64,000 nt of DNA from Solirubrobacteraceae bacterium (GTDB lineage Bacteria; Actinomycetota; Thermoleophilia; Solirubrobacterales; Solirubrobacteraceae), in the NCBI GenBank assembly GCA_017882455.1, contig JADGPL010000001.1, forward strand, positions 1-64,000, written 5' to 3'. Shown in pieces: positions 15,171 through 23,349 of this stretch; positions within the stretch are counted from its first letter, which is position 1; the number at the start of each line of letters is the position of its first letter. The notes beneath the pieces are model-generated. The model was given only the letters and a program-made list of their open reading frames with translations. It was not told the origin of the DNA and searched no databases. The position numbers and the translations under genes were made by a program.

Positions 15171-15283
15171 GCCGGACCGGCGATCTCCGACGCACGCTGG
15201 CTGCTCAGACGGGCACGGCCATCACGTAGGCGGCCAATCGAGGCCACGCTACTTCGGGGGGGATCTTCTTCGTCGTCGTTCAT
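15167..15283 (-). CDS. Possible 38-residue leader peptide coupled to the CorC-type gene
   Basis: An ATG opens a 38-codon frame (MNDDEEDPPRSSVASIGRL at the start) whose TGA overlaps the GTG start of the downstream membrane-protein gene as GTGA. This overlap is the same coupling seen for true operon pairs in the window. The ribosome-binding site is weak and no family is recognised, so it may be a regulatory upstream ORF or chance. Confidence 0.3.
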   Translation of the reverse strand: MNDDEEDPPRSSVASIGRLRDGRARLSSQRASEIAGPA

Positions 15284-15348
15284 CGCGCCTGTCGAGCACC
15301 CAAAGGTAGCAAGGGCGATGGTCAGAATCCGGAGCGGGAGCGACTGGA

Positions 15349-15633
15349 TCAGGCGAGGCTATCGATCTGGCCGGCCAGGGCGAAGTCCGCATCGGTGAGG
15401 CCGTCCTGTGAATGCGTGGACAGCGTCAGCCGCACCCGGTTCCAGCCGTGCAGCAGGATGTCGGGGTGGTGGTTGGCCTCCTCGGCCAGCTCCGCCACAC
15501 GGTTGACGAATGCGACCGCATCGACGAAGTCCTCGAGCTTGTAGTCACGCGCAATCGAGGCATCGCCGGCGCGCTTCCAGTTGTGGACGCCAGCGAGCCG
15601 TTGCTCGATCTCCTCCTCGCTCAGCGCGCTCAT
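15349..15633 (-). CDS. 4a-hydroxytetrahydrobiopterin dehydratase (pterin-4a-carbinolamine dehydratase)
   Basis: The protein of about 94 residues shows the family motif EEANHHPDILLHGWNRV (the two His and the Pro-Asp are catalytic or structural) followed by LSTHSQDGLT. The enzyme dehydrates 4a-hydroxy-tetrahydropterin in pterin recycling, and in bacteria without aromatic hydroxylases may have other pterin roles. The ATG at 15633 is preceded by TAGGCT seven bases upstream. Divergent from the BtuF-like gene across only 43 bp. Length is normal. Confidence 0.92.
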   Translation of the reverse strand: MSALSEEEIEQRLAGVHNWKRAGDASIARDYKLEDFVDAVAFVNRVAELAEEANHHPDILLHGWNRVRLTLSTHSQDGLTDADFALAGQIDSLA

Positions 15634-15664
15634 CACCTCGAGCCTAGCTCGAACGCCGCCGCCC

Positions 15665-15670
15665 TACAGT
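15665..15670 (+). promoter_or_regulatory. -10 element (leaderless) of BtuF-like gene
   Basis: TACAGT is followed by six bases and the ATG at 15677. Confidence 0.5.
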
Positions 15671-15676
15671 TTGGAC

Positions 15677-16588
15677 ATGCGCATCGTCAGCCTCGTGCCC
15701 CACGCCACCGAGTTGCTGTTCGCGCTCGGCGCCGGCCCCGAGGTGGTGGCCGTCACGCACGAGTGCGACCATCCGCTGGAGGCGCTGGCGCTGCCCCGGG
15801 TCACCCGCGACGTGCTGCCGGGCGGCCTCAGCGCGGCCGAGATCGACCGAGCGGTGCGCGAGCGCACGCTGGAGGGGGAGGCCATCTACGAGCTCGACCG
15901 CGAGGCGCTCGCGGCACTCGAGCCCGACCTGATCGTCACACAGGCGCTGTGCCCGGTGTGCGCCGTCCCCTACGACGAGGTGGCCAAGCTGGCACGCAAG
16001 CTGCCTTCCAAGCCGCGCGTGATCGCCCTGGACCCCAAGACACTGGGCGAGACGCTCGGAGACGTGCGCACGCTGGCGCAGGCCACCGGGCGGCGGGAGG
16101 AGGGGGTGGAGCTGGTTGCAGGTGTGGCCGCGCGCGTGGACCGGGTCAGGCTCGCGGTGCGCGGGGCGGCGCGTCCGAGGGTCGCGGCGCTCGAGTGGCT
16201 CGACCCGGTGTTCGTGGCCGGTCACTGGACGCCCCAGCTGATCGAGCTCGCCGGCGGGATCGACGTACTCGGCCTGCCAGGCGAACCGTCGGAGAGCGTG
16301 CAGTGGGAGATGGTGGCCGCGGCCGAGCCAGAGGTCGTCGTGGTCATGCCCTGCGGCTACGACGCACCGCGGGCGCACGAGGAGGCCCGTGCCCACGCAC
16401 GCGAGCTGGCGGCGCTCGGCGCCGGGCGCGTGGTGGCGGTGAACGCTTCGGCCTACTTCTCGCGCCCGGGTCCACGGCTGGTGGAGGGCCTCGAGCTGTT
16501 GGCCCACATCCTGCATCCGCGGCTCGTGCCCGGCCTGCCTGCTGGCGCCGAGGCGTTGGCGGTGGCGCCGATGCCCGCCGCCAAGTGA
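15677..16588 (+). CDS. BtuF/TroA-like cobalamin-type binding protein without signal peptide
   Basis: The 303-residue protein has the two-lobed periplasmic-binding fold of BtuF-type proteins. It begins MRIVSLVPHATELLFALGA, with DLIVTQALCPVCAVPYDEV, ALEWLDPVFVAGHWTPQLIELAGG and the C-terminal lobe VVVMPCGYD. Related proteins capture vitamin B12 or haem. This one starts directly with the first strand, so there is no signal peptide or lipobox and no permease or ATPase gene nearby. It is therefore probably cytoplasmic, and ABC uptake is doubtful. The ATG is supported by a leaderless -10. Ligand is inferred only from family resemblance. Confidence 0.75.
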   Translation: MRIVSLVPHATELLFALGAGPEVVAVTHECDHPLEALALPRVTRDVLPGGLSAAEIDRAVRERTLEGEAIYELDREALAALEPDLIVTQALCPVCAVPYDEVAKLARKLPSKPRVIALDPKTLGETLGDVRTLAQATGRREEGVELVAGVAARVDRVRLAVRGAARPRVAALEWLDPVFVAGHWTPQLIELAGGIDVLGLPGEPSESVQWEMVAAAEPEVVVVMPCGYDAPRAHEEARAHARELAALGAGRVVAVNASAYFSRPGPRLVEGLELLAHILHPRLVPGLPAGAEALAVAPMPAAK

Positions 16589-16613
16589 GCGCCTGACGGG
16601 ATCTGAGCCGAGC

Positions 16614-17435
16614 TCAGGCGATGCCGCTGCCCGTGGCGCCGGCCGCGGCTATCCCCGCGAACACCGCGACAGCGCACAGCGCCAGACAGGCGATGAAGCC
16701 GAGCACCGGAATGCGGCGCTGATCGGCCGTGCGGACCGCAAGGCCAGCCAGGAAGCCACCGACCAGGCCACCGATGTGGGCCCCCACGGAGATGTTGGCG
16801 AAGGTGAAGCTGAAGATCAGGTTGATCACGATCAGCCCGCCGATCCCCGACTCCATCACGCTGACCTTGCGGGCTCTCAGCTCCACCACGGCCGCCCCCA
16901 TCAACCCGAACACCGCGCCAGAGGCGCCGAGGCTCGGCGACGCTGTGGCGAACAGCGCCCCGAAGGAGCCCGCGAGCAGCGCCGTGAAGTAGATCGCGGC
17001 GAACCTGGCCGAGCCGATCGCAGGCTCGAGCATCATCCCCAGCAGGTACAGCAGGTACATGTTGAAGCCGATGTGGATGAAGTTCTCGTGCAGGAAGCCG
17101 CTCGTGAGCAGGCGCCAGTACTGGTGGCTTTCGGCTATGGCTGGACGCCACAGCACCCCTTCTTCGATGACCTTGCCGTGGATGCCGCTGCCTGTCACCG
17201 AGAACTGCCCCTGCTCGGTCAGGAAGGCCACCACGTTGATCGCGATCAGCGCGTAGGTGACGCGCGGGATCGTGGCCATCTGGCGCATGCGCACCACTTT
17301 GGTGCGCTGCTGGGCGCAGTCCGGACAGCGCATGCCAACCGGCGTGGTGGTCATGCAATCGGGGCATATCGGCCGCCCGCAGTTCGAGCAGGAGACACCG
17401 GTCTCGCGGGAGGGGTGGCGGTAGCAGGTGGCCAT
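16614..17435 (-). CDS. Rhomboid-family intramembrane serine protease with N-terminal zinc-binding domain
   Basis: The 273-residue protein begins with a Cys/His cluster (CYRHPSRETGVSCSNCGRPICPDCM, then CPDC at about 38-41) that resembles a B-box-like zinc ribbon. Six or seven membrane helices follow. The rhomboid dyad is present as GASGAVFGLMG (Ser) and AHIGGLVGG (His), with HIGFNMYLLYLLG in an earlier helix. Rhomboids cleave substrate helices inside the membrane. An in-frame upstream ATG would add 17 residues of poor quality, so ATG 17435 is preferred. Substrates are unknown. Confidence 0.92.
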   Translation of the reverse strand: MATCYRHPSRETGVSCSNCGRPICPDCMTTTPVGMRCPDCAQQRTKVVRMRQMATIPRVTYALIAINVVAFLTEQGQFSVTGSGIHGKVIEEGVLWRPAIAESHQYWRLLTSGFLHENFIHIGFNMYLLYLLGMMLEPAIGSARFAAIYFTALLAGSFGALFATASPSLGASGAVFGLMGAAVVELRARKVSVMESGIGGLIVINLIFSFTFANISVGAHIGGLVGGFLAGLAVRTADQRRIPVLGFIACLALCAVAVFAGIAAAGATGSGIA

Positions 17436-17519
17436 GGACGGGAGAGAGAGCCTATCTCGATGCGCGTTGTCCCCGGGCACGCCCAAGGAAGAGCCGCCCG
17501 CTGAAAGGGTTGCCGCTGC

Positions 17520-17891
17520 TCAGCGCTCGCCGAAGAGCCTGCGCGTCTCGCGCCCGATCTCGCGCAGCGCCCGCTCGGCGCTCTCGCGCACGCCGTCCGC
17601 GCTCGCCCGCATGCTCTGAAGGTCGGGCGCCTGCGCACCTGTACGGCGACGGGCTCGCAGCAGCACGAGCGCCGCCCCGGCTGCGCTGCCAGCGACGACC
17701 GCGGCCGCCGGGCGAACCCAGTTGCGGGGATCGCGCATGGCCGAGAGCTCCCAGGCCTCGAGCTCGTCAGCAGCCATCGCGGTGATGCTCGTAAGGGTGC
17801 TCTCCAGCCTCTCGGCCAGGTCGGCAGGCGGCTCGACGGGCGCGAGCGCTTCGCGCAGCAGGCCCTCGAAGCTCTGCGCCGCCTCACTCAT
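17520..17891 (-). CDS. Single-pass membrane protein coupled to ECF sigma factor (possible anti-sigma)
   Basis: The 123-residue protein starts inside the sigma-factor gene (8-bp overlap), implying translational coupling. An acidic helical N-terminus (1-58) precedes one hydrophobic segment at about 61-79 (AAAVVAGSAAGAALVLL). A basic helical C-terminus follows. Position and topology suit a membrane partner or anti-sigma factor of the upstream ECF sigma, although no zinc-binding anti-sigma HxxxCxxC motif is present. No family recognised. Confidence 0.65.
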   Translation of the reverse strand: MSEAAQSFEGLLREALAPVEPPADLAERLESTLTSITAMAADELEAWELSAMRDPRNWVRPAAAVVAGSAAGAALVLLRARRRTGAQAPDLQSMRASADGVRESAERALREIGRETRRLFGER

Positions 17892-18501
17892 CGCTGGGCC
17901 CGCCCTCGAGCTTGGCAGCGGCTGCCGGGCGTCCGTTGGGCGAGGGCGCGGCGGCCTCGCCCTCGCCGCGATCGCCCACGATCTCCTCCAGCTGCTTGAT
18001 GGCGCGATGGATCAGCACCTTGGTGGCACCGTCGGAGCGTCCCATCGCACGTGCGATCTCGCGGTTGTCCATACCGAGCGCAAAGCGCATGATCAGCGCC
18101 TCGCGGCGATCGTCTGGGAGCATGCGCACCCCGTCGAGCACACGGCTGAGCTCGTCTCTGCCCTCGACCAGCTGCTCGGTCGTGTGCAGCGCTGTCAGCG
18201 TGGTGCTCTCGTCGATCGGCGAGGCCGGCCTGCGCGAGCGGTCGCGATAGAGGTTGGCGGCCAGGTTGTGGGCGATGCGGATCAGCCACGGGCGCAGCGG
18301 CCGTCCGTGCGATTCGCGCTGTGCGCGCTCGAAGTGCCTGTAGGCCTGCAGGAACGTCTGCTCGGTCAGGTCCTCGGCGTCGTGGTGATCGCCCACGCGG
18401 TAGTAGGCATAGCTGTAGACGTCGCGCAGATGCGCGCGGTAGAGGTCCGAGAACTCGGCATCGAGCTGTGCCTTTGGCTTCTGGGAGGGTTGCTCGGCCA
18501 C
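17884..18501 (-). CDS. ECF-type RNA polymerase sigma factor
   Basis: The 205-residue protein has region 2 at about 20-85 (LYRAHLRDVYSYAYYRVGD, DAEDLTEQTFLQAYRHFERA, RPWLIRIAHNLAANLYRDRSRR). Region 4 is at about 125-175 (LPDDRREALIMRFALGMDNREIARAMGRSDGATKV, LIHRAIKQLE). A low-complexity C-terminal tail of 30 residues is extra. It directs RNA polymerase to a small regulon. The GTG at 18501 sits seven bases after TAGTGT. The downstream overlapping membrane protein is the likely partner. Confidence 0.9.
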   Translation of the reverse strand: MAEQPSQKPKAQLDAEFSDLYRAHLRDVYSYAYYRVGDHHDAEDLTEQTFLQAYRHFERAQRESHGRPLRPWLIRIAHNLAANLYRDRSRRPASPIDESTTLTALHTTEQLVEGRDELSRVLDGVRMLPDDRREALIMRFALGMDNREIARAMGRSDGATKVLIHRAIKQLEEIVGDRGEGEAAAPSPNGRPAAAAKLEGGPSDE

Positions 18502-18536
18502 TCATTGCACACTACCCGCCACACCGCCGCGGCCAC

Positions 18537-19349
18537 TCAGGCCGCGCGCGAGATCTCGCGCGCCTCGGTCTCTCCGCTTGCCTGCTCGCGCGGTGCCTTG
18601 GCGCCACCGAGCCAGTCCCATTGCAGGCGCACGCACGCCCAGATCCGCTCGGTGACGGCCATCGCGAGCGAGGGCGAGGAACGCTTGACCGTGGGGAACA
18701 GGAGCGGGCGCCCGGCGCGAACGCGCACCTTGCGCGGGCGGATGCGCCAGCCCCTGCGTACCTCGTCGCTGCCGATCACCGCGATCGGGGCCACCGGCGC
18801 ACCCGTTTCGAGGGCCAGGCGCCCCACCCCGCGGCGCGGGTCGCCGAGCGGTCCCCGGCGCACACGCGTGCCCTCCGGGAAGACGACCACGCAGTCGCCG
18901 CGTTCGAGGATCGCGCGCGCCGTGGCCATCGCGTCGCTGTCGCCTGCCCCGCGGTCCACGGGGAAGGCTCCCAGGGCATTGAGGATCCAGGCCTGCCAGC
19001 GCCTCTCGAAGAGCTCCCGCTTGGCCATGTAGTAGACGGGGCGGCGCACCATCGTGCCGATCACGAACGGGTCGAGGAAGCTGCGGTGGTTCGAGGCGAG
19101 CAGCAGCGGGCCGCTGCGGGGCAGGTGCTCGCGGCCGATCCTCTCCATGCGCAGGTAGACGAGGAAGAACGGCACGAGCAGCGTGCGCAGGATCCTGTAG
19201 ACGATCGGGTTGACGCCCTTCTCGAGGGAGCGCTCGCGGAAGGCGTCGAGGCCGGCGCCCTGCTCGCGCTCGGCCGCCACCGCAGACCCGTCGGGATCGC
19301 GCCGGCGCTCGGGGACGGGCTGGGTGGGGCGAAGCTCCATGCCCTCCAT
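18537..19349 (-). CDS. 1-acyl-sn-glycerol-3-phosphate acyltransferase (PlsC family)
   Basis: The 270-residue protein contains the acyltransferase blocks NHRSFLD (catalytic His and Asp, about residues 87-93), GAFPVDRGAGDSDAM and VVFPEGTRVRRG. PIAVIGSDEV follows. PlsC-type enzymes transfer an acyl chain to the sn-2 position of lysophosphatidate at the membrane, making phosphatidate. A hydrophobic segment near 57-67 (LLVPFFLVYLR) may anchor it. An N-terminal 40-residue charged extension is additional. An in-frame ATG three codons later is an alternative start. Confidence 0.9.
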   Translation of the reverse strand: MEGMELRPTQPVPERRRDPDGSAVAAEREQGAGLDAFRERSLEKGVNPIVYRILRTLLVPFFLVYLRMERIGREHLPRSGPLLLASNHRSFLDPFVIGTMVRRPVYYMAKRELFERRWQAWILNALGAFPVDRGAGDSDAMATARAILERGDCVVVFPEGTRVRRGPLGDPRRGVGRLALETGAPVAPIAVIGSDEVRRGWRIRPRKVRVRAGRPLLFPTVKRSSPSLAMAVTERIWACVRLQWDWLGGAKAPREQASGETEAREISRAA

Positions 19350-19397
19350 ACACCGGCCAGGAGCACGCCGTTACAGTTGACCTCACGCCCCGAGCGT

Positions 19398-19470
19398 GCC
19401 GGAGTAGCTCAGCTGGTAGAGCACCTGTCTTGTAAACAGGAGGTCAGGGGTTCGAGACCCCTCTCCGGCT
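19398..19470 (+). tRNA. tRNA-Thr(UGU)
   Basis: A 73-nt cloverleaf: acceptor GCCGGAG pairs with CTCCGGC. The D arm is GCTC..GAGC. The anticodon stem CCTGT/ACAGG encloses the loop CTTGTAA with anticodon TGT, and the T arm is AGGGG TTCGAGA CCCCT. The discriminator is T and no CCA is encoded. The anticodon UGU reads ACA (and other ACN) threonine codons. Confidence 0.97.
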
Positions 19471-19505
19471 TGCAGTTCACGCTGCACCGTGGGCCCTCGA
19501 AGGGG

Positions 19506-19536
19506 TTGACAGTTCGGCGCGGGCTGCTGATAGGCT
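19506..19536 (+). promoter_or_regulatory. Promoter of FkbM methyltransferase gene
   Basis: TTGACA at 19506 and TAGGCT at 19531 are separated by 19 bp (a GATAGG reading gives 17). The ATG at 19545 is eight bases after TAGGCT. The promoter begins 36 bp after the tRNA gene. Confidence 0.55.
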
Positions 19537-19544
19537 GCCCGATC

Positions 19545-20363
19545 ATGGGCCTCGTTGAGCGTGTGCAGGCGCCGGCGATGCGGTGGCTCAGCAGGCAGCA
19601 GTTTCGTCCCGTGATCGGACCGGTGGCGAGATCCTCGAGCTCGTGGCTGCGTCATCGGCCCCGTGTCGTGGCCAAGGGCCGAGCGGCCGGAATGCGGATC
19701 GATCCCTCCGGCGCCGATGCAGGCTACGTGCTGGGCACGGCCGAGCCGCCGATCCAGGACGTGTGGGCCGAACATGTGCCAGCGGGCGGCGTGGTCTGGG
19801 ACATCGGCGCGAACATCGGCTTCTTCACGCTGATCGCAGCGCGGCTGGTGGGCGAGGGCAAGGTGGTTGCCTTCGAGCCCCTGCCGGCCAACCTGGAGGC
19901 GATCCGGCGCAACGTCGCCCTGAACGGGCTCGGCAATGTCGAGATCATCGATGTCGCGCTCAGCGACACCGAGGGCACCGCCGACCTTCAGCTGCACTCA
20001 CAGAAGACGTGGGCGAAGCTCGACACCAGCCCGGACACCGGCTTTCAGCAGGGGCTTCAGGCCACCGCGCATCTCGAGGTCCAGGTTTCCACGATCGACC
20101 GCCAGCTGCAGCGGCTCCCTGCTCCGGATCTCGTGAAGATCGACATCGAGGGTGCCGAGGTGGCGGCGCTGCGTGGTGCGACGGTGCTGCTCACCGAGCA
20201 CCGCCCGACGATCATCTGCGAGTTTCACGGAACCAACGAGGCTGTCAGCGAGCTGCTCGAATCACACGGTTACACCCTGCAGACTGTCGAGACTCCGGAC
20301 GTGCATCCGCGCGAGGCCAGATGGGACGCGCACGTGTTGGCCACTCCGAGCGCCGTCTCCTGA
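19545..20363 (+). CDS. FkbM-family SAM-dependent methyltransferase
   Basis: The 272-residue protein shows the SAM-binding motif DIGANIGFFTLIAARLVG (about 85-102), EPLPANLEAIRRNVALNGL, and LVKIDIEGAEVAALRGA, the FkbM-type catalytic block. The family methylates hydroxyl groups on sugars and small molecules. The N-terminal 75 residues are basic. Nothing around it reveals a substrate; there is no glycosyltransferase cluster. The ATG is supported by a nearby promoter. The next gene follows after 12 bp. Confidence 0.88.
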   Translation: MGLVERVQAPAMRWLSRQQFRPVIGPVARSSSSWLRHRPRVVAKGRAAGMRIDPSGADAGYVLGTAEPPIQDVWAEHVPAGGVVWDIGANIGFFTLIAARLVGEGKVVAFEPLPANLEAIRRNVALNGLGNVEIIDVALSDTEGTADLQLHSQKTWAKLDTSPDTGFQQGLQATAHLEVQVSTIDRQLQRLPAPDLVKIDIEGAEVAALRGATVLLTEHRPTIICEFHGTNEAVSELLESHGYTLQTVETPDVHPREARWDAHVLATPSAVS

Positions 20364-20375
20364 ACGGCAGCTCGC

Positions 20376-21068
20376 ATGCCCCGAGCCAGCAAGCCGATGC
20401 TCGCCTATAAGGGGAAGGCGAAGCTGAAGAAGCGGGTCCTCGCCAAGATTGCCGCGCAGCGCGAGGCCGGCCGGATCGCCAAGGGGCCCTCTGTGAGCAC
20501 CGGTCGGAGCACGACCTGGGGCGCCGTCGGGTGCCTGCTGGAAGATCCCGACGGCGGCCACAAGCGTTATGAGAGCGAGTTCGGGATCCCCGGCCAGCTT
20601 GCTCATCTCGAGGACACGATCTTCGAGTCGCTGCCCGACGAGCTGGCGCAGGCCTGGCCCGAGCGATTCATGGGAGCGATCGGCGTCGGAGCAGACCTCG
20701 AAGAGGTGTGGCCGTGCTTCGCCGTCTGGCTGATGGTCGACGAGCGCTGGGGCGTATTCGGCGCGACAGATGACGAGGAGGTGCGGGCGATCTGCCGGCG
20801 GGTTGCCGACGGCTACACCCGAACGCGCGATGGCGATCCGCCCTCGGACGAGGAAGCGGCGAGGCTCACCAAGGACGCATGGTCTGCATGGGAAGCACGT
20901 GCGACGGTGGCCACGGCCGATCAATGGGCTGCGCGCGCGGCGCGGGCAACCTGGGACGGGCGGGCGGCCGGAGCCGCCCCAGCCGCGTGGGCTGCGCGGA
21001 ACGAGTGGGATCAACACGTCCAGGCGTCCGCCGGCAAGCTCATCGAGCTGCTCGAAGAGGCCAACTGA
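20376..21068 (+). CDS. Conserved hypothetical soluble protein
   Basis: The 230-residue protein starts with a basic segment (MLAYKGKAKLKKRVLAKIAA). A folded core follows at about 45-150, rich in Trp and acidic residues (GAVGCLLEDPDGGHKRYE, IPVGADL-like IGVGADLEEVWPCFAVWLMVD). The C-terminal 60 residues are Ala/Trp-rich helices with repeated WxAR/WAAR units. I recall similar uncharacterised proteins in other bacteria but know no function. It has no signal peptide. Placed 12 bp after the methyltransferase gene, so probably co-transcribed. Confidence 0.65.
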   Translation: MPRASKPMLAYKGKAKLKKRVLAKIAAQREAGRIAKGPSVSTGRSTTWGAVGCLLEDPDGGHKRYESEFGIPGQLAHLEDTIFESLPDELAQAWPERFMGAIGVGADLEEVWPCFAVWLMVDERWGVFGATDDEEVRAICRRVADGYTRTRDGDPPSDEEAARLTKDAWSAWEARATVATADQWAARAARATWDGRAAGAAPAAWAARNEWDQHVQASAGKLIELLEEAN

Positions 21069-21109
21069 CACCTGCGCTCCGCTGAGGCGCTCTGCTGAGC
21101 GAACGAGGC

Positions 21110-21247
21110 TCAGGCGTGCTCGGCTTCGATGCCCAGCGCCCTCCGCAGCGACTCGCGTACGAACAGCCGATACGCCACATCGGTCACGGCCACGGCCGCG
21201 ATCACTCGACTGATGATCCGTCGCGCCTGCGCTCTCGACTCCCCCAT
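21110..21247 (-). CDS. Small 45-residue membrane protein, unknown function
   Basis: The ATG at 21247 is preceded by GGAAGGA at 6 bases, a strong ribosome-binding site. The peptide has a basic N-terminus (ESRAQARR) and one hydrophobic segment (IISRVIAAVAVTDVAYRLFV). A charged C-terminus follows, consistent with a single-pass or amphipathic small membrane protein. A longer in-frame start at 21310 would be poorly supported. No family recognised. Confidence 0.5.
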   Translation of the reverse strand: MGESRAQARRIISRVIAAVAVTDVAYRLFVRESLRRALGIEAEHA

Positions 21248-21464
21248 CTTCCGTCCTTCCTTGAACGTTGTGCGCCGGTGTATTCGGCTCCCTCGGCCAA
21301 CCGCGCCCAACAGACGCTAGGGACTGGAGCACGCGCCGTCAACGCGTGCATGCCCGCCCCCACGTTCGTCCAGTTTGCTTGGCGATCGGCCCCGGCGCTC
21401 CTACGCTCGCCTCATCGACGGCAAACCGTCGTCGTACACGATCTCAACCGGGGGAGTCGCGGGG

Positions 21465-22052
21465 GTGCATCGCCCAGGAAGACCCACACCGGCCGGCCTG
21501 ATCGCAATGCTGGCGCTGTTTCTGGCTCTCGGCGGGAGCGCCGTGGCGGCCGGCCACTATCTGATCACCAGCACGCGGCAGATCAAGCCGAGCGTGCTGC
21601 GCAAGCTCCGTGGCGCCACCGGGCCGCGAGGCGCAGCCGGACTGGCCGGTGCTTCCGGCCCTGAGGGCGCGCAGGGGCCGAGAGGAGAAGCCGGGCCGAG
21701 CCAGCTGAGCCAGCTCACGATCGTCCGCGCCGCCGACATCAAGGTGCCCAACGGCAAAGAAGCCACATCCGTGGCGAGTTGTCCGGCGGGCTCGCGCGCG
21801 GTGGCTGGTGGCGAGTATTCGGGCTTCGCGATCAGCAACGGCAGCGAAATGAGTGCCGACCACCAGAGCTGGATCGTGCTCGTGACGAACCTCTCCGGAG
21901 TGGAAACGAATCTCGAAGCGATCGCGTACTGCGCGAGCGCGGGACAGGCCGTCGCGGCGAGCGCGAGCGCGCCGAGCGCGGCACACGCACGGGCGCTCCG
22001 CCAGGCACAGGCGCTCCTCCAGAGATTGCGCCGCGAACGACACGCCGGCTGA
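21465..22052 (+). CDS. Secreted or membrane-anchored protein with short collagen-like Gly-X-Y segment
   Basis: The 195-residue protein starts at GTG 21465 after a GGGGGA ribosome-binding site. It has a signal/anchor ([20 protein letters not shown], about 10-30), then [17 protein letters not shown], then a [19 protein letters not shown] collagen-like run of about 12 triplets at 50-85. A globular domain with two cysteines follows ([24 protein letters not shown]). Proteins of this layout are abundant in Solirubrobacterales and are thought to be surface proteins. Function is unknown. Confidence 0.75.
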   Translation: MHRPGRPTPAGLIAMLALFLALGGSAVAAGHYLITSTRQIKPSVLRKLRGATGPRGAAGLAGASGPEGAQGPRGEAGPSQLSQLTIVRAADIKVPNGKEATSVASCPAGSRAVAGGEYSGFAISNGSEMSADHQSWIVLVTNLSGVETNLEAIAYCASAGQAVAASASAPSAAHARALRQAQALLQRLRRERHAG

Positions 22053-22165
22053 GGCGTCCGACTCCGGCGTCCGGCGCCCAACGGTCGAGGTCGGTACTTC
22101 TCCCCAGCTCGAGCGCGGGGAGACACCGATGTCCGCCGAGGCTGGCTGCGCGAGGGTGCTCGGCC

Positions 22166-22861
22166 ATGAGCTCCTCCGCCAGCTTCCCGGTCCGCGTCGA
22201 GGGACGGCTTGACCCTCCCCTCAGTCGCTGGCTGTGGCTGGTCAAGTGGCTGCTGGTGATCCCGCACCTGATCGTGCTCGCCTTCCTGTGGATCGCCTTC
22301 GTCGTCCTCAGCGCCGTCGCGCTGGTCTCGATCCTGTTCACCGAGCGCTACCCCCGCGGGATCTTCGACTTCAATCTCGGCGTCCTGCGCTGGAGCTGGC
22401 GGGTGGGGTTCTACTCCTACAGCGCGCTCGGTACCGACCGCTACCCGCCGTTCACGCTCGCAGAGGTGCCTGACTATCCGGCAACGCTCGAAATCGACTA
22501 TCCCGAGCGTCTCTCCCGCGGCCTGGTGCTCGTCAAGTGGTGGCTGCTGGCGATCCCGCACTACATCGTCATCGGGCTCTTCAGCGGCGGTTGGGGCCTT
22601 CACGCGTGGGGCCCCGGACTGATCGGAGCGCTGGTCCTCTTCGCGGGGGTGATGCTGGCGTGCTGCGACCGCTACCCACGCGACATGTTCGACTTCGTGA
22701 TGGGGATGAATCGCTGGGTCCTGCGCGTGACCGCATACGCGGCGCTGATGCGCGACGAGTACCCGCCGTTCCGCCTCGACATGGGCCCGACGGATCCCGC
22801 CGCGCACCCCCCGCTCCCGGCCCCCGAGCCCGCGCCCTCACAGCCGGGGGCCGTCTCGTGA
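22166..22861 (+). CDS. DUF4389-family membrane protein
   Basis: The 231-residue protein has two similar halves. Each has a membrane segment followed by the motif [19 protein letters not shown] or [19 protein letters not shown], then YPPF (DRYPPFTL and DEYPPFRL). This duplicated pattern defines DUF4389. Three to four membrane helices are predicted. The ATG follows AGGGTGCTCGG weakly. Its TGA overlaps the GTG of the CoA-binding protein gene. Function unknown; a Pro-rich C-terminal tail is extra. Confidence 0.85.
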   Translation: MSSSASFPVRVEGRLDPPLSRWLWLVKWLLVIPHLIVLAFLWIAFVVLSAVALVSILFTERYPRGIFDFNLGVLRWSWRVGFYSYSALGTDRYPPFTLAEVPDYPATLEIDYPERLSRGLVLVKWWLLAIPHYIVIGLFSGGWGLHAWGPGLIGALVLFAGVMLACCDRYPRDMFDFVMGMNRWVLRVTAYAALMRDEYPPFRLDMGPTDPAAHPPLPAPEPAPSQPGAVS

Positions 22862-23340
22862 TCGCCCTGCGGGAGGCAGCCGAGGAGTTCCTCGCCCAGA
22901 AGCGCATCGCGGTGGCGGGGGTCTCGCGCGACTCCAAGCAGCCGGCCAACCTCGTCTATCGCCGCCTGCGCGAGACCGGGCACGAGGTGTTCGCGGTCAA
23001 CCCCAACACAGACCAGGCCGAAGGCGATGAGTGCTTTGCACGCGTGAGCGACATCCCCGGGGGCGTCGATGGCGTGGTCGTGGTCACGACCCCGAGGGTC
23101 GCCGAGGACGTCGTCGCCGACTGCGCCACCGCCAATGTGCCGCGGGTCTGGCTGCATCGCGGCATCGGTCCCGGCAGCACCTCCGAGGCCGCCGTGGCCT
23201 ACTGCCGCGAGCACGCCATCAGGGTGATCCCCGGCGCATGCCCCAACATGTTCGGCGCCACCGCGGACGGCGGACACCGCTGCATGCGGGCGATGCTCCA
23301 GGTGACCGGCAAGATTCCCAGAGCCGTCTCGGACTACTAG
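22858..23340 (+). CDS. CoA-binding-domain protein (YccU family)
   Basis: The 160-residue protein is a single Rossmann-like CoA-binding domain. It has [35 protein letters not shown], then [36 protein letters not shown] and [10 protein letters not shown]. Such stand-alone domains bind CoA and may sense it or regulate acetylation; the role is not established. The GTG start overlaps the preceding stop (GTGA), implying coupling. An acyl-CoA synthetase gene is convergent 9 bp downstream. Confidence 0.88.
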   Translation: MIALREAAEEFLAQKRIAVAGVSRDSKQPANLVYRRLRETGHEVFAVNPNTDQAEGDECFARVSDIPGGVDGVVVVTTPRVAEDVVADCATANVPRVWLHRGIGPGSTSEAAVAYCREHAIRVIPGACPNMFGATADGGHRCMRAMLQVTGKIPRAVSDY

Positions 23341-23349
23341 CGGCGTCCG

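Noticed and set aside
21248-21464. A gene in the 217-bp divergent gap before the collagen-like gene
   Set aside because: Open frames here lack ribosome-binding sites and protein-like composition; the gap more likely holds promoters.
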